DNA from: Centropus unirufus
Lineage: Eukaryota > Chordata > Aves > Cuculiformes > Centropidae
DNA: 64,000 nucleotides
Direction of reading: 5' to 3'
Assembly: GCA_013397695.1 (NCBI GenBank)
Contig: VYZI01000049.1
Coordinates: forward strand, 3,262,756 to 3,326,755
Both the position numbers and the translations under genes were made by a program. Positions 25,845 through 37,356 of the stretch are shown piece after piece. Numbering within the stretch: the first letter of the stretch is position 1; every line of letters starts with the position of its first letter. The notes beneath the pieces are model-generated. The model searched no databases. It had not been told where the DNA came from and saw only the letters and a program-made list of their open reading frames with translations.

Positions 25845-28253
25845 AATGCTGTATTTCACTGGAAAAATACATGGCCACAGTTGAAAAAGTCCACGTCCAA
25901 ATAAGTTAAAAAGTGTTTTGTCACCTGCTATGGAATGAAGCATGTGTGGACAAGCATTAAGAGGCAAAATAGAGGTTACTTGCTGGTAATTGAAATTTTT
26001 CAGTGTGTTGCTCATTTCTACATCTGCTTCCAACTCTGCTTTGCTTTTATTCTTGGAGTGAGAAACAAAAAATGGTTGTTGGACATTACCATGGAAAGTG
26101 AGGAAGCACAGCGTGCAGGCATGAACTGTACATGCTCATCCTAAAGCAAACCATGATATGGATATGATGTGGTTATTGCAGCTTGGTGAATGTGAGTTAC
26201 ATGTAACCTCTTTCTCTTCCGTCTTCCATCTTTGGCCTGAACATGGCTGCATCTATTATTAGTGCTGCTCTGGTGATCTCACTGTGTGGTAGCATTCTGT
26301 AGTGCCAGTGGCTCATTAGAAAACCTCAATAAAAGATAAGCTTCCACTTCTTTCTTAATTTGTTCTTTCTGGAAGAAAAGAATAACAAGGAAGGATCGCT
26401 ATTTATATCCTATTATATGTAATAATTCTTTAGAAAGCAGTTTTTCATAGAAATAACTAGAGGCAAGACTTAAAAATGCTGAGAAAAGCCGTTAAATTAT
26501 CTAAGAGGTGAATGGCTATTATTGAGCTCCAGATAACTTAAGCAATAGCAAGCAATTGTTACAATTTACTTGGACATCACTATTTCTTGCATTCTTCTTT
26601 CAAAAGGCTAATAAAGAAAAAGATAGGAAGAAACATGAAAGTGAAGGGGTTTCTAATAATTTCGTCTTCCTCTGAATAGAATATGGTGAGGAGATTGTAA
26701 GATGATCAAAGCCATTGAGTTTTCAGTGGCAGCTGTTGCTGGTGGAGAGATGAAAGCACTCGGCCCAAGAGCCTGTTTGTATGTTGGAGCAGAGAAAGTG
26801 TTTTTCATTGCAAGGAGCCCTGAGTGAAACAGGCAGAGTCAGAGAATAAGAGAGCAAAAGATAATTATCTAAATTATGTTCAGGCTATTACAGAAGACGA
26901 ATATAGTTAAAATGTAATTAAATATGACAGGCTCACAGGATGCAAGCATGGCATTGGAATGCTAATCATCAATTACTGCATCTCCTTAGGGGAGATGGGG
27001 AGAATGAGTGAGTTAGAAGTCGGGTGGCTGAGGTGAGGTGTAGAGTGTTGAATAAAACACCATAGGACTGTAACACGGCTAATTTCTTTTGGAAAATGGA
27101 GCTCTGGTGTCAGGGGACCTTTGCTAGCCAAACAACCTGTAGTGCTGCATTTCATCTTGAGGATCCTGGGAAATCCCAGTAGGCTACTAGTCCTGAGTCT
27201 TCTCTTAGGGATGTAAACCTCAGCGTGAGGTACTGCAAGATGGGTGAGAGCAGAAGGAAAAAAAAGACCAATACTTCTTGAATATCTAAAAAAGCTAAAC
27301 CCTAAAAAAATCAATTTGTCATAGGGTCATTAATAAAGAGTACAGAAATGCAGGAAGTCCAAAGACGACAATGCTATTTTGTGCGAGAATTAAGTTCCAA
27401 TAGCTCCTTTATTACTGTATCATGGGTAAAGAAGATGGAAGTATTGCCACCATCTTTGAAGATTTGTTTGCTTGGCGTATGGGAAGTAAAGGTGAAGAAA
27501 TGGCATCTATGACATGGAAGTATCTAATCCTAGACCAAAAATGATGTGCTTGTGATATGTTTGAGTACTGCTCTTCTTGGGATACAGTGGCTTATGTGTG
27601 GATCAATACTAAAGCTATGTATAACGTTTGGAGAAGATTTAGATAAAGAACACCAAAAGCGAATTTTGAGGATTGAAAGAGTGGTTCTTTTTAAGGTGGT
27701 GTGAAGTAAGCACATGTGTGTGGCATGACTTCTCAAATGGCATGACTACACAATAATTTGCAAAATAGAATTTCTGCAGAGGAACAGAAATTATTACCAT
27801 AGTACCACAAGAGATAACTAGTAGATGATGATTAAAAAGAAACTTCAGGCTTACCTATGATGTCCTTGATTTAATCAAGGAACACCACTGAACAGTTGTT
27901 GTGGCTTGAGACATAAATTGAAATCTCACCGAACTTGTTACATTAGAAAAAAATGCAAAAAGAGGGCAGATACACCTTGATAATGTTCTGTCCATAATCT
28001 TTCCTCCCGTGTGGGTGTAGCTACCCTGTGTAAATTATCTCTTTGCTGCATAATTGTATCTGTACTGGAGAGGTATTGCTTTGTATATGTGGATGTTCTC
28101 AAGGTGTTGTTACAGTTGAAATCAGTGCAACTTTCTAGTGAACAAGGTTTGCCTTGCTTATTTCTAAAGGGATTTTTCCCAAATTTTAAGTGTTTTCTAC
28201 ACTTGTTTTCCTTTTCAGTAAAGAAATAAACTGAGAGATTTGTTTTTTTTATT

Positions 28254-28471
28254 ATCATAGAATCACCAGGTTGGAAAAGACCTCCAAGACCATTGAGTGC
28301 AGCTGTACCTGGCCACCACTAAATCACCTACCCATCTTTTAAACACCTCCAGGGATGGGGACTCCACTGCCTCCCTTTGCAGCCTCTGCCAGTGCCTGAT
28401 GACCCTTTTGATGAAGAAATTTTTCCTAATGCCTAACCTGAAACTCCCCTGGCACAGATTGAGGCTGTATC
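28254..28471 (-). mobile_element. CR1 LINE 3'-end fragment, antisense
   Basis: It starts with 'atcatagaatcaccaggttgg' in reverse-complement orientation and, on the minus strand, reads CQGSFRLGIRKNFFIKRV, IRHWQRLQREAVESPSLEVF. Its terminus resembles that of the 25458 copy, so it is probably the same subfamily in the opposite orientation. Confidence 0.93.
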
Positions 28472-29585
28472 CCAATATGTACCAATTTGCTAATGGAAAT
28501 ATTCTTATATTTTAATAATTTTCTACAAATGGTCTAAATTGTTGAAAGGAATAAAATGGACACATACCAGTAAATATTCTCAGGACCAGATTTGCTGAAA
28601 AACCCATCTCCCTTCATGCCCTGCATCCTTAGAATTTTTTACTATTTATTTTTTATTTTTACTATTTTTTTATCTAGCATGTTCTGTTGTTATTAATAAC
28701 ATAATTATAATTGAATCCTAATAACAGTATTGTAGCAGAAAGTAAGCCTTTTAATGCAGTGAGAACTGGAAGAACTTGGGAGCTTCCTGGAGGAGCAGAT
28801 CTACAAGTGTATTGTCAAAAGGTTCTCCAGTGGCCTTTTACTGAACCTCTCTTATTATCTGTCATGTTGTTCATCTGTATTCCTCAACAGATGTGACAGC
28901 TTCGTTGTTGTCACTTTATACGGCAGACAGTGGCATTTACAGCCATCTTTGGAACATCTGCACTGAGCTCTTGTTGTGTGTATTTGACCAGTGCTTAGAA
29001 GTACTATAAATAGATAGACACATTCATATTCTATTTTGTGATCCAGAATTAACTTTTTTTGTTAAAAAAATTTCTTGTCACAGAACAGAAACTGTACCTT
29101 AAAGGCCATGAAGTCGTAGCTCCTTTAGGATTTGAAACTCTTTTATTTAGGATGGCTTTAGAATGTTTTCCAAATGGCTACATAGGGAAATGTGGTTTTT
29201 ACATCGTCTCACTCATTGCATAAAGTGCGTGCATGCAAATGTAAAAACAGTTTGCATTATGCATATATGTCAGTGCTTTGTTATGGGAAGTAGTCTTGCA
29301 GACATGTGATTGTCCCACATACTCGTCTTTGGGACTCTGCTTCAACGTAACGTTTGGCTATGAACATTAACTGACTGGCTGTACTAGAGTAATATGAGTA
29401 GGAAACTCGAGAAGAATTGTTCCTTTCAGAGGAAAAAATATTTAAATCATAGTAACCTTTAAGGTCTTGAGCCAGTCAACAAAGTAGCCCATTCTCATTG
29501 TAAGTTTTATTTAGAGCTTGAAGAAACAACCTGAGCTTTAAAATAAGGAGGACATGGCCACATAAGGAATATAAAAACCAATACT

Positions 29586-29612
29586 GATAGATACATACAT
29601 ACATGATAGATA
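29586..29612. repeat. Short GATA/CATA microsatellite
   Basis: A short run 'gatagatacatacatacatg' followed by 'atagata' is a small, impure tetranucleotide repeat. No function is implied. Confidence 0.6.
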
Positions 29613-30964
29613 ACTGCTGTACCTCTGGGACTTCAAACAGACCTCAACTTTCTATTATGATAAGTAACTCTGATTACTGGTATTACCACATGAAGTAATG
29701 AATGTAAACTACTTGAAATTAAATCTTGATTGGGCTTATAATCATCTTGTATCACTGCTGTCAGGTTATATTTGCTTAAAATAATAATCGACTAAATTAA
29801 ACCCAGAAATGTTAGGTTTATGACAAGGAGGTTCTCCTGCTGAAGGAGAATTCAAGTGACTGATGAATAGTTACCAACCAAGTTGTTCGTACTGCTGGGC
29901 TTTGGCATAGTGTTTCATACCAGTCTTGCTTTGATCCCTTATTTCTTACATGAAGAATTGTGAAGGTATTCTGAACACATGCAAGAAAACCATCCAATGT
30001 TCTTCTGTAGCAAGTTAATCAGTTTACTTAGCTACAGTTTATTGCTGAAGCCTTCTGTGACAGAGTCCAAGCTTTGTGAGAAAGTTTAATTCTGCATCTA
30101 GCTTTCATGTTTTATTAATAAAAAATAATTCTAAATTCTAATGTGTCTGAATAGTTACCTAGTATAGTGGAATATTGGCATCAAACTGAGACCTCTAGTT
30201 CCCAGTATTCTTTTTTTGCTTCTGCTTTACTGCCAGTGTGTTGTAAGCACAAAGCTTGAGGTGATGTACCTCACCCAGATCAGAAGAGTGTGAATGAGGA
30301 GGATGACAGTGGTCCCAAGCTACCTTTGGTGTTCTTAGTCTAGCCCAAAAAGTTACAGTCCCGCTCTGGTGTGTTCATCAGTTTGCCCCGCTTCCTCTGT
30401 CAGACTGGGGAGGTCTTCAGAACCTGAGCTGTGAAGAATGCTTTATGACTTTGTAATTTACTGGAACGACCTTGGCCCACCCAAGGGAAGTTTGACTTCT
30501 CTGCCTTCACTGCTCCACTTAAAGTAAGAGGAGTTTATTTGAGGTTTGAGGTGGGTTTTTCTCCATAGAGCTACAATTTTCTTTCTTTCTCATGAGTAGT
30601 TAACAGATGTGTTTACTTTTATTTTTCTGATCTTTTATCTAATATAGTCACTATTAGTCAAGGATTTTAGATGTTGATTCAGGGTTTTTTCTATCACCAT
30701 TTTCTTAACTTTCAACAATAGTAGGAGTATTATTGCTGCCATACAAATTACAGTAGTACAAGGTATAAAAACACATAAGCAGAGTCAAGGCACTTAAAAA
30801 TGAACAAGGAGTGCTGGAAATTCAAGCGATGAAAAGTGTTTCTCTGTTTGCCCTATTAAGTGATAATAGCATTTGCTGTCACTTGAATGGATTCTCGGTG
30901 TATTTAACTGTAAGATGTTGTGACAGTGTTTAATACTTGTGTGTCTTTCTGAACTGTTTTGTAG

Positions 30965-31043
30965 GTCCTGGCAAACGATCACTTTTGATAAACAGCCTGC
31001 GTCTTTTATCAGAATAGTCGGAACTCACAACACAGCTAACGAG
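30965..31043 (+). CDS. BTBD9: BTBD9 coding exon: C-terminal strands of the discoidin-like domain
   Basis: This 79-base exon follows TTTTGTAG and ends GAG/GTAAGG. Its first base completes a Lys codon from the previous exon. It then encodes SWQTITFDKQPASFIRIVGT and HNTANE, ending exactly on a codon boundary. The F-I-R-I-V-G-T-H-N-T-A-N pattern is the closing strand and loop typical of F5/8 type C domains (compare the general 'RYIRI.G..NS.N' pattern of the family). The length is not a multiple of three, so skipping it would break the frame into the last exon. It is intact. Confidence 0.95.
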
Positions 31044-34000
31044 GTAAGGAATTTGCAAGGGAACCTGTATTCTTGAATGTACAGCAGCACAGGTTTTGAT
31101 ATCTTAAAATGAAATCAATCTTCTAGGCCTTCTAAAATGTTCCTCTTTTTTTTTTTTTTGCTGTGGCAATCTGGCAAAATAAGAATGAACGCATTTCTTA
31201 ATGGAATACTTGTGAACTGTGCTATTGTCTTTGGAGACTCCACGGAAGGACGGTTGCCACTGTGAGGGATATTTTGGGTTCTTCACAAAGTACAGTAAAC
31301 TGTTTCTGGTTTTCACCTTTCATAGTCCCATCAAACATTCTTATCAGGTTTGGGTTTAAATTAGTCCTTATTTTGATGAATGATGAGAATACTATTTTAG
31401 TGCACTAGAGAGAGGTAAAGTCTCTGATTACTTGGTTTTATCACCTTCCTATTATCTTTCTAATGAATAAAACATAAGAAAAATCTCATTCTTCAAAAGA
31501 GAATAGTACTAGCATAAGATTATCTTAAAATTAATTTTCATACCTGGTAAATCAGTTAATGAGTAGTGACCAAGTCGAGACTTTTTTTTTTCAATTAATT
31601 TTATAATGAAAAATATATTTCACTCTATCCAAGGAAGCGCAAAATCATCCTCTTTTTTTGTTTACTGGTGCTTCTGCCTTTCCTATTTGTTGTGTATTGT
31701 ATCAGACGAAGCCCAGATTTTACGATTAACCTCAGTGAAATTTACACTATGCAAATTCTGGAATATATGTAAATCTTTGTGAGGTGAGGACCTTGTATGA
31801 CAAGATTATTAGAGGCGCCAAGAGCTGCTGCTTCTGTGTTTACGCATACACATCTACATCCCACACATACAGTTCACCACAGAACATTATATTTTCACAC
31901 TTTACAATGAGCTTTGTAGTAATTGGAGTTTCTCAACTCTAATGGTATTAGGAGTCAACATTTCTGTTCATATTTAACATAAGGGGTTGCTGGTTCTTCA
32001 GCGCAGGAAGAATTATCAAATAGCCTTGTTTATGTCCAACTTTAGAGCAATTATTGCAAACATATGCACCACCAGATGTCAATATGGAGAGAAGCTAACC
32101 AATCAATTGAACTGGGAATATATATATATTTTTGTAAGCACTGTCTCTTGCAGTGTAGAGTTCAGTCTTAATCAGTGAGTTCCTAGAAATACAGAATTAG
32201 AAGCTGCCTCCAGGGTTGTATATGCATGAGGCCTTTTCCATTACTGATCTGTATAGACAGTCTTGTTTGCTCTCATGCCAGTCTAAGTTCTCATCTCTTT
32301 ATTAAAAAGGATGAGGTGCATTACATAAACTTAGCAAATCAACCTATGAGAAATATCACCTCCAACTTTTCATTCTAAAGCCCTTGAAGAGTAGGGGGCT
32401 TTTAAACGTAATTCGAGTTACAAATTGGTTACTTTTTCCAATGAAATTAACATCCGATATAGTTGTTTATATGGAGCACTGCATAACTGCAGTGAAGACT
32501 TGTAGATGGAGATTACATCTATTCATGTAATGGCTCAATAGAACAATAAACACATGTTGTTTTTTTCTAGGTCTTTTCCTCTTTTGTCTTTCAAATCTGT
32601 ACCCAACACTAACTTTTTTTTTATATATATTTCTCCTAAAGCTTGTAGAGGAGAAACATTATTAGCATGCACATAATACATTATTTGATATATGTTAAGC
32701 AGATGGTCTGTAACGTTTGGTCATAAATTCTCATTTTCCAAAGAAGTCAGCAAGATATTTTTCATACTTCCCATTTAAATAGTTTCATTTTCATTTCATT
32801 TTTTAAATCATTTTCATAAGTCCCATTACAGTGTAACCAAAGTCTTGGCTTGTTTTGAGTCTTGGTAATATCTTAAGAACACAAGCAGTTCACAGAATTA
32901 TTTTGCCCACCATTGGTTCTATTTTTTGTCAAACCATTATCATTAAAAAAAAATAAGATGCTAATGGCAGCATCTTCTCATCAAGGAGTCTTACTGTAAC
33001 AGATACAGAAGTTCTTGTTCTACCAACACATACCTTTGAGCTTTGAAGCAAAATCTTTACATTCCAAAGGGAAGAGTTGATTTGGGGAATTGCACAAAAT
33101 CCCATGTAATGGATTCTTTTTGTGAATTATTTTGTCTCCTAAGATCATCTTTTCCTTTGCTATGTTCTTCAAGTTTTGAAAGACATGATGCTCACAAATA
33201 TTATTTGATATGTTAGAACAGAGTAACTGTAATTTTTTGTTTCTTGTGCTTCAAGGCATCCTACTTTTCTAAAGGCAAAGATTATTTTTCCATTATCCTT
33301 GTCATTTATTTGTCACACAGGACACCTGATTATTTAACTGTGTTTTACCTTGTTTTTCCTCCTCAGTATTACTGACCTGGAAAGGACACCTAGTTGCTAA
33401 TGTGAAAGCTTTATCTTACGGATTACTGCACCAGGGTGTATGTCCTTGCCCTTCCTGCTCTTTGTGTTGGACCTTTCTTAAAATATCTGAGAAGTGCAAC
33501 ATGCCATTGGTCAGAGAATGATACTGAACTGTAATCTGTGCCTCTTTAGAGAAACACACTCAAGACTACTTGTTTTTAGTAATGCTGTTCTGAAATACAT
33601 AATTTCAATATTGGATGAAATAGATGAGCTTAGTTGTCCTGCTCTGTCTCGTGTTTCTTTCACAAGCTGTATTCTCTATATGTTGAAGAGGCAGAGTAAG
33701 TGAATATAACCATAAAATCACAGGCTTGTTAATGTGCCAGATGCCGAGATATGCATTATGAATTTAGTGTGAAAGAATTGGTAAAAATTAAAGTTACACT
33801 TCAAGCATCAGGTACTTCAGACCTTATAGACCATATTAGCTAAATGTCAGTGGTATCCATGCTATATTTAAAAAAGCATGTGTCCCTATGTAAAGTGCGG
33901 TTTTAAATGAGAAACCATTCATGTGAGATACAGTAGGAATGGAATCTTCTGACTTGGAGAACTCCATCCCATTCATTAGACTGCTGCTTTCCAAGGAAAG

Positions 34001-35764
34001 CAGTGTATTACAGAGGAGCACTGATGAGATAATATTCTTTCCTACAAATCCTGATGCTGTTAAGTGTGGCTGGAAAAATGGTAATAGCTGTTACTTTAAA
34101 AACATCGGAGCAGGATGTATATAGAAGGGGCTTCTCAAGAAGTGTAGCAGAAAGAAAAAATTGGCTTCTCAAGAACTGTTACAGATTCCACTGTAGAAAT
34201 CAGTTCAGCTTTAGAAAAAAACTCACCAGAAGAAATGCAGATAAAAACCATGTTGTGCATCTGTGTTTGGGGGAGTATGGGTCTAGATTTGTAGTCTGTT
34301 CATATGTGTATGTATGAAGGCATTGCAATACATCTTCGTGTGGGCATGTGTTTATATATAGAACTATAAACATGCATCTCTCTATCTGTATAAAAAACTG
34401 CAAGAATTCCTACACTGAGAGGCATAGGAAAATATAATGGGCATGAAAAAACCCCACTGACTGTGAATATCTTTTTATTCATTTCATGTATGCTGTCAGA
34501 ATTTGAATTAGCCGGCTGCCTTCTCAGGAAAGACCCAGGGGCTATTGCAGACCTGTCACTGCAGACATCTGCTCAATGTGCACTTGAGCAGGGGTGGTCA
34601 AAAAGAATAAGATTCCCAGTTGTATTGAAGAAAGGCTAGAAAATACAATATTCTGTAGTCTTGTATGAGTATGTCATATCCCCATGTCTCGTTTATGGTA
34701 TTTGATCTTATCTACATTAACTTGGAAGGGTCTGGGAAAGGGCAGTGAAGATTATAAGAGATTACCTTTGTTTGTGAGAAGAGCTTTAAAGATGCAGTCT
34801 TCTTGCGAGAATGATAGAAGGTGTCATAAAAGCATACAAAAATAAGTTAAAACAAGGATTTTGAAATCCAGTTTTTTAATATTCATCAAGCTTTATAAAA
34901 CTGAAATGCGTGGGAAAACAGCAAATTTTAAGTCAGCATACATAGGAGAAGATTTATTAGTTTAGTATGTGTCAAAGCTGTGCAATTCGTAGCAATGAGA
35001 AATCATGTGGAAAGAATTTTGTAGCAGTTTTGAAGCCCTCCTCCTGCTCTCAGGCACTTCAAGAACAAGTAGAAGCTAGGAGTAAGTTAAGTAGGAAATA
35101 AATTGGAAAGAATGCTTAAACAGATGGGCCTTTTAATCTAAGGTACAGTCACCTGTACAGTGGCCCCAGGTATTGTTTGAAACATCCAAAAATGATTGCT
35201 ATTGGAAATTGAATATTTCATCTGAAGAAGCAGCAGCTTCCTTGGCTGCTGAATGCCTTTCTCCATAATCCAGGGTGTGTCTGTAGAGCTACCATTGCTG
35301 TTACAGCAGAGGGCAATGTTTAAATAGACTCATATTGGTACTGATTTAAATGTCATTTCTAGTGTGTATGAATATTCAGTCTTTTGAGGAAGTAATTAGA
35401 TCATATGATACATTTAAAACAATTAAGATAATTGTCATCTGATAGTGTGTAGTAGATATTTATGCTACTTGGAAAAGGAAAAAAATATTTACAAATATCT
35501 CTATCCACTTTGGATCATCCTTCTGATTTTTAGTGCCATATGAGCAGGTTAGCAGAATTTGAAGGCCTTCTCTTGCTCCAGTTGTATCACTTTTATATTT
35601 ATGGCCCGTGGATAGATGGTTTTGACTTTGTGGTGAACCATTCCAATTCTAGGTACTTTGGCACTGATCTGGCCTGCATGCTTCCATAAACTCCGTCTTA
35701 CATTGATCGTGGCCTTGCCAACATTTAATTGTTTTGCTTTATCTTCATTTTTTGTTCTCTCCAG
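31044..35764 (+). other. BTBD9 last intron, about 4.7 kb
   Basis: The donor is GTAAGG, and the acceptor is a pyrimidine tract ending TTGTTCTCTCCAG. A T run lies at about 31146-31159 and a short (AT)n tract at about 32118-32129. I see no transposon, RNA gene or extra exon in this intron. Confidence 0.85.
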
Positions 35765-35959
35765 GTGTTTCACTGTGTCCATTTTGAGTGCCCAGCACAA
35801 ACCAGTACCCACAAGGATGAGAACACTAAGGAAGTGGCAACAACAGAGGTGGGGACTGGTGGACAACAGCTTGTTTCTCGCCCTGGTCGAGCTGCGAGCA
35901 CTAGTTCCCTCCACTCCCCTCCTGCATCCACCTCGCGTTCACATGCTCACCAACAGTAA
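35765..35959 (+). CDS. BTBD9: BTBD9 last coding exon and stop codon
   Basis: The exon begins in phase 0 after TCTCCAG and reads VFHCVHFECPAQTSTHKDEN, then a variable segment (TKEVATTEVGTGGQQLVS), then a Ser/Pro/His-rich tail ending HAHQQ and TAA at 35957-35959. VFHCVHFECP closes the discoidin-like domain and is a hallmark of BTBD9. The remaining 50 or so residues are low-complexity and probably disordered. Known mammalian BTBD9 likewise ends in a Ser/Pro-rich segment with a final His/Gln cluster. An upstream ATG in this frame at 35729 lies in the intron and is not a start. Confidence 0.95.
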   Translation: MFHCVHFECPAQTSTHKDENTKEVATTEVGTGGQQLVSRPGRAASTSSLHSPPASTSRSHAHQQ

Positions 35960-36257
35960 AGGAGATTGAAAGGAGTTTTTGCAGCCTTGTTGATGTTATT
36001 TAAAATTATTCAGAACCTTATTGTGCTGCCACCTTCTTTCATTTTGTCTGTGAACAAAGGGGGACCATGTCTGAAAGCGGGCAGTGCTGAAATGGAAAAG
36101 GCTTTTCCCAAGGACATGAGGGGACTGCTTCACTCTCCTCGATTTGTTCAAATCAGGCTGGTCTCTGAGGGGGAAGAAAATAGGTCTTCAATCTTCATCA
36201 AGTACCCCATTAACACCCTACCTCTCTAATCTAACCAAGGCAAGGAGAACAGAAGGA

Positions 36258-36263
36258 AATAAA
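36258..36263 (+). promoter_or_regulatory. First candidate poly(A) signal after the BTBD9 stop
   Basis: An AATAAA hexamer lies about 300 bases after the stop codon. The following 40 bases are A/G-rich and lack a clear GU-rich element, so this may be unused. Mammalian BTBD9 has a long 3' UTR, which favours a more distal site. Confidence 0.25.
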
Positions 36264-37350
36264 AGGCAGAGCTACAGTAGAAATCTAAAATTACTCAAGC
36301 AGAATAGAAGGCATATGAAATAAGTATTTGTTCCCCAAAGGCTTCCATTGCTAAGAAATGTTTATGGAACACATCAGTCCAGAATATACATTATTTTTAG
36401 AAGTTATTCTTTGTTCATATTCCTTTGTAACCAGTAATCTGTTTTCTAAATTGTTTTGACTCTGAATTCCACTTTGTCTCTTATTTTTGGCTGTAGCAAA
36501 TGCTGTGCTGTAGATTAAAGAAGGATCAAACGTGTTTACCTGCTGAGATGCAAATTCCCTCATTCATCAGTGGGGTGACAAGAAAAGCCTTCATGATATC
36601 AACAAACTAATTAATGGTTGCTATATTAATCTTGACCTTAGTTGACTTTTCAAAGTACAAAATTGTCATTTCTTACACTCAAAAAAGAAGTTCCTAAATC
36701 AAGCATCCCTCTTGAAGAAAAATGTATTTTTCGCTCTAGAAGATGATTACTTGAATTCTACCTGTGTTTCTAAGAAAACTTGCAACAAATCATCAAATGT
36801 GTTTGGTTTAGAAAAGCGGGACTGCATCTGGTCATTGACACACAGTTTTTCAAGTACAAGAAAAAAATTTGGAAATATTTTTTTCCAAGAAAAAAAAAAA
36901 AGACAAAACATTTTACAGCCTAAAACTAAAAAATTCTAAAGCTGTGAGTGCGAAACTTTTCTCATAATCTTCATAAGACTTCATAAGTGCTTTCACACTG
37001 TATTGTAAAAGATCTGGCTCTGTCTTTCCAGTCACAGAATTCATGATCCATGTCTGTCTGGCTTATATTGCCTGCTACTTTGCTGATTCTGTTTCCACAC
37101 TGAGGATGATGCAGTCTCTCACTCGAGATCTACGTGCTACTGCTAGAAAGAACTCCATGTTGGTCTTTCAGTATGGGATTAAGTGATTTTGTATTAAGAC
37201 AAATGCTGGTGTAATTGGAAAAATTGATTAGGAGGGTTGTTACTCCTCACAAAGTATATTATCTTGAAAATGTCAGCTATCCAGTTTTATGAACTTGGAA
37301 TTTCCTGTGGTGACAAATAGCCTTGTCAGAAGAAAACAAAGCTAGTGTAG

Positions 37351-37356
37351 AATAAA
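37351..37356 (+). promoter_or_regulatory. Alternative candidate poly(A) signal
   Basis: This AATAAA is followed within 10-20 bases by the T-rich sequence 'tactgttttcctttgc', a better downstream context than the hexamer at 36258. It would give a 3' UTR of roughly 1.4 kb. This is an inference from motif context only. Confidence 0.25.

Larger units (their letters stand above)
12116..30964 (+). other. BTBD9 intron, about 18.8 kb
   Basis: The donor is GTGAGT and the acceptor is TTTTGTAG. The intron contains an assembly gap (18297-18346), CR1 copies at 20269-20488 (+), 23835-24529 (+), 25458-25844 (+) and 28254-28471 (-), and a short GATA/CATA microsatellite at about 29586-29612. Otherwise it is AT-rich unique sequence. 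Open frames at 15067-15435 and 22655-22999 are discussed as findings; neither has a recognisable domain. I see no tRNA or other RNA gene. Confidence 0.85.
1..36263 (+). other. BTBD9: BTBD9 gene, 3' portion (four last coding exons and introns)
   Basis: This is the 3' part of the BTBD9 transcription unit, whose 5' exons lie outside the window. Seen: four exons in consistent phase (2791-2980, 12008-12115, 30965-31043, 35765-35959) that splice into one open frame of about 190 residues ending at TAA. Known: vertebrate BTBD9 has an N-terminal BTB domain, a BACK domain and discoidin-like modules, binds CUL3 as a ubiquitin-ligase adaptor, and is linked in humans to restless legs syndrome and in model animals to dopamine and iron handling. 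Inferred: with a usual length near 610 residues, the window carries roughly the last third. The left limit is the window edge. The right limit given is only the first AATAAA after the stop; the true 3' end may be several kilobases further. Confidence 0.9.

Noticed and set aside
25431..26033. 200-codon minus-strand open frame, the longest listed frame
   Set aside because: It is the antisense shadow of the sense CR1 copy at 25458-25844 extended into flanking DNA.
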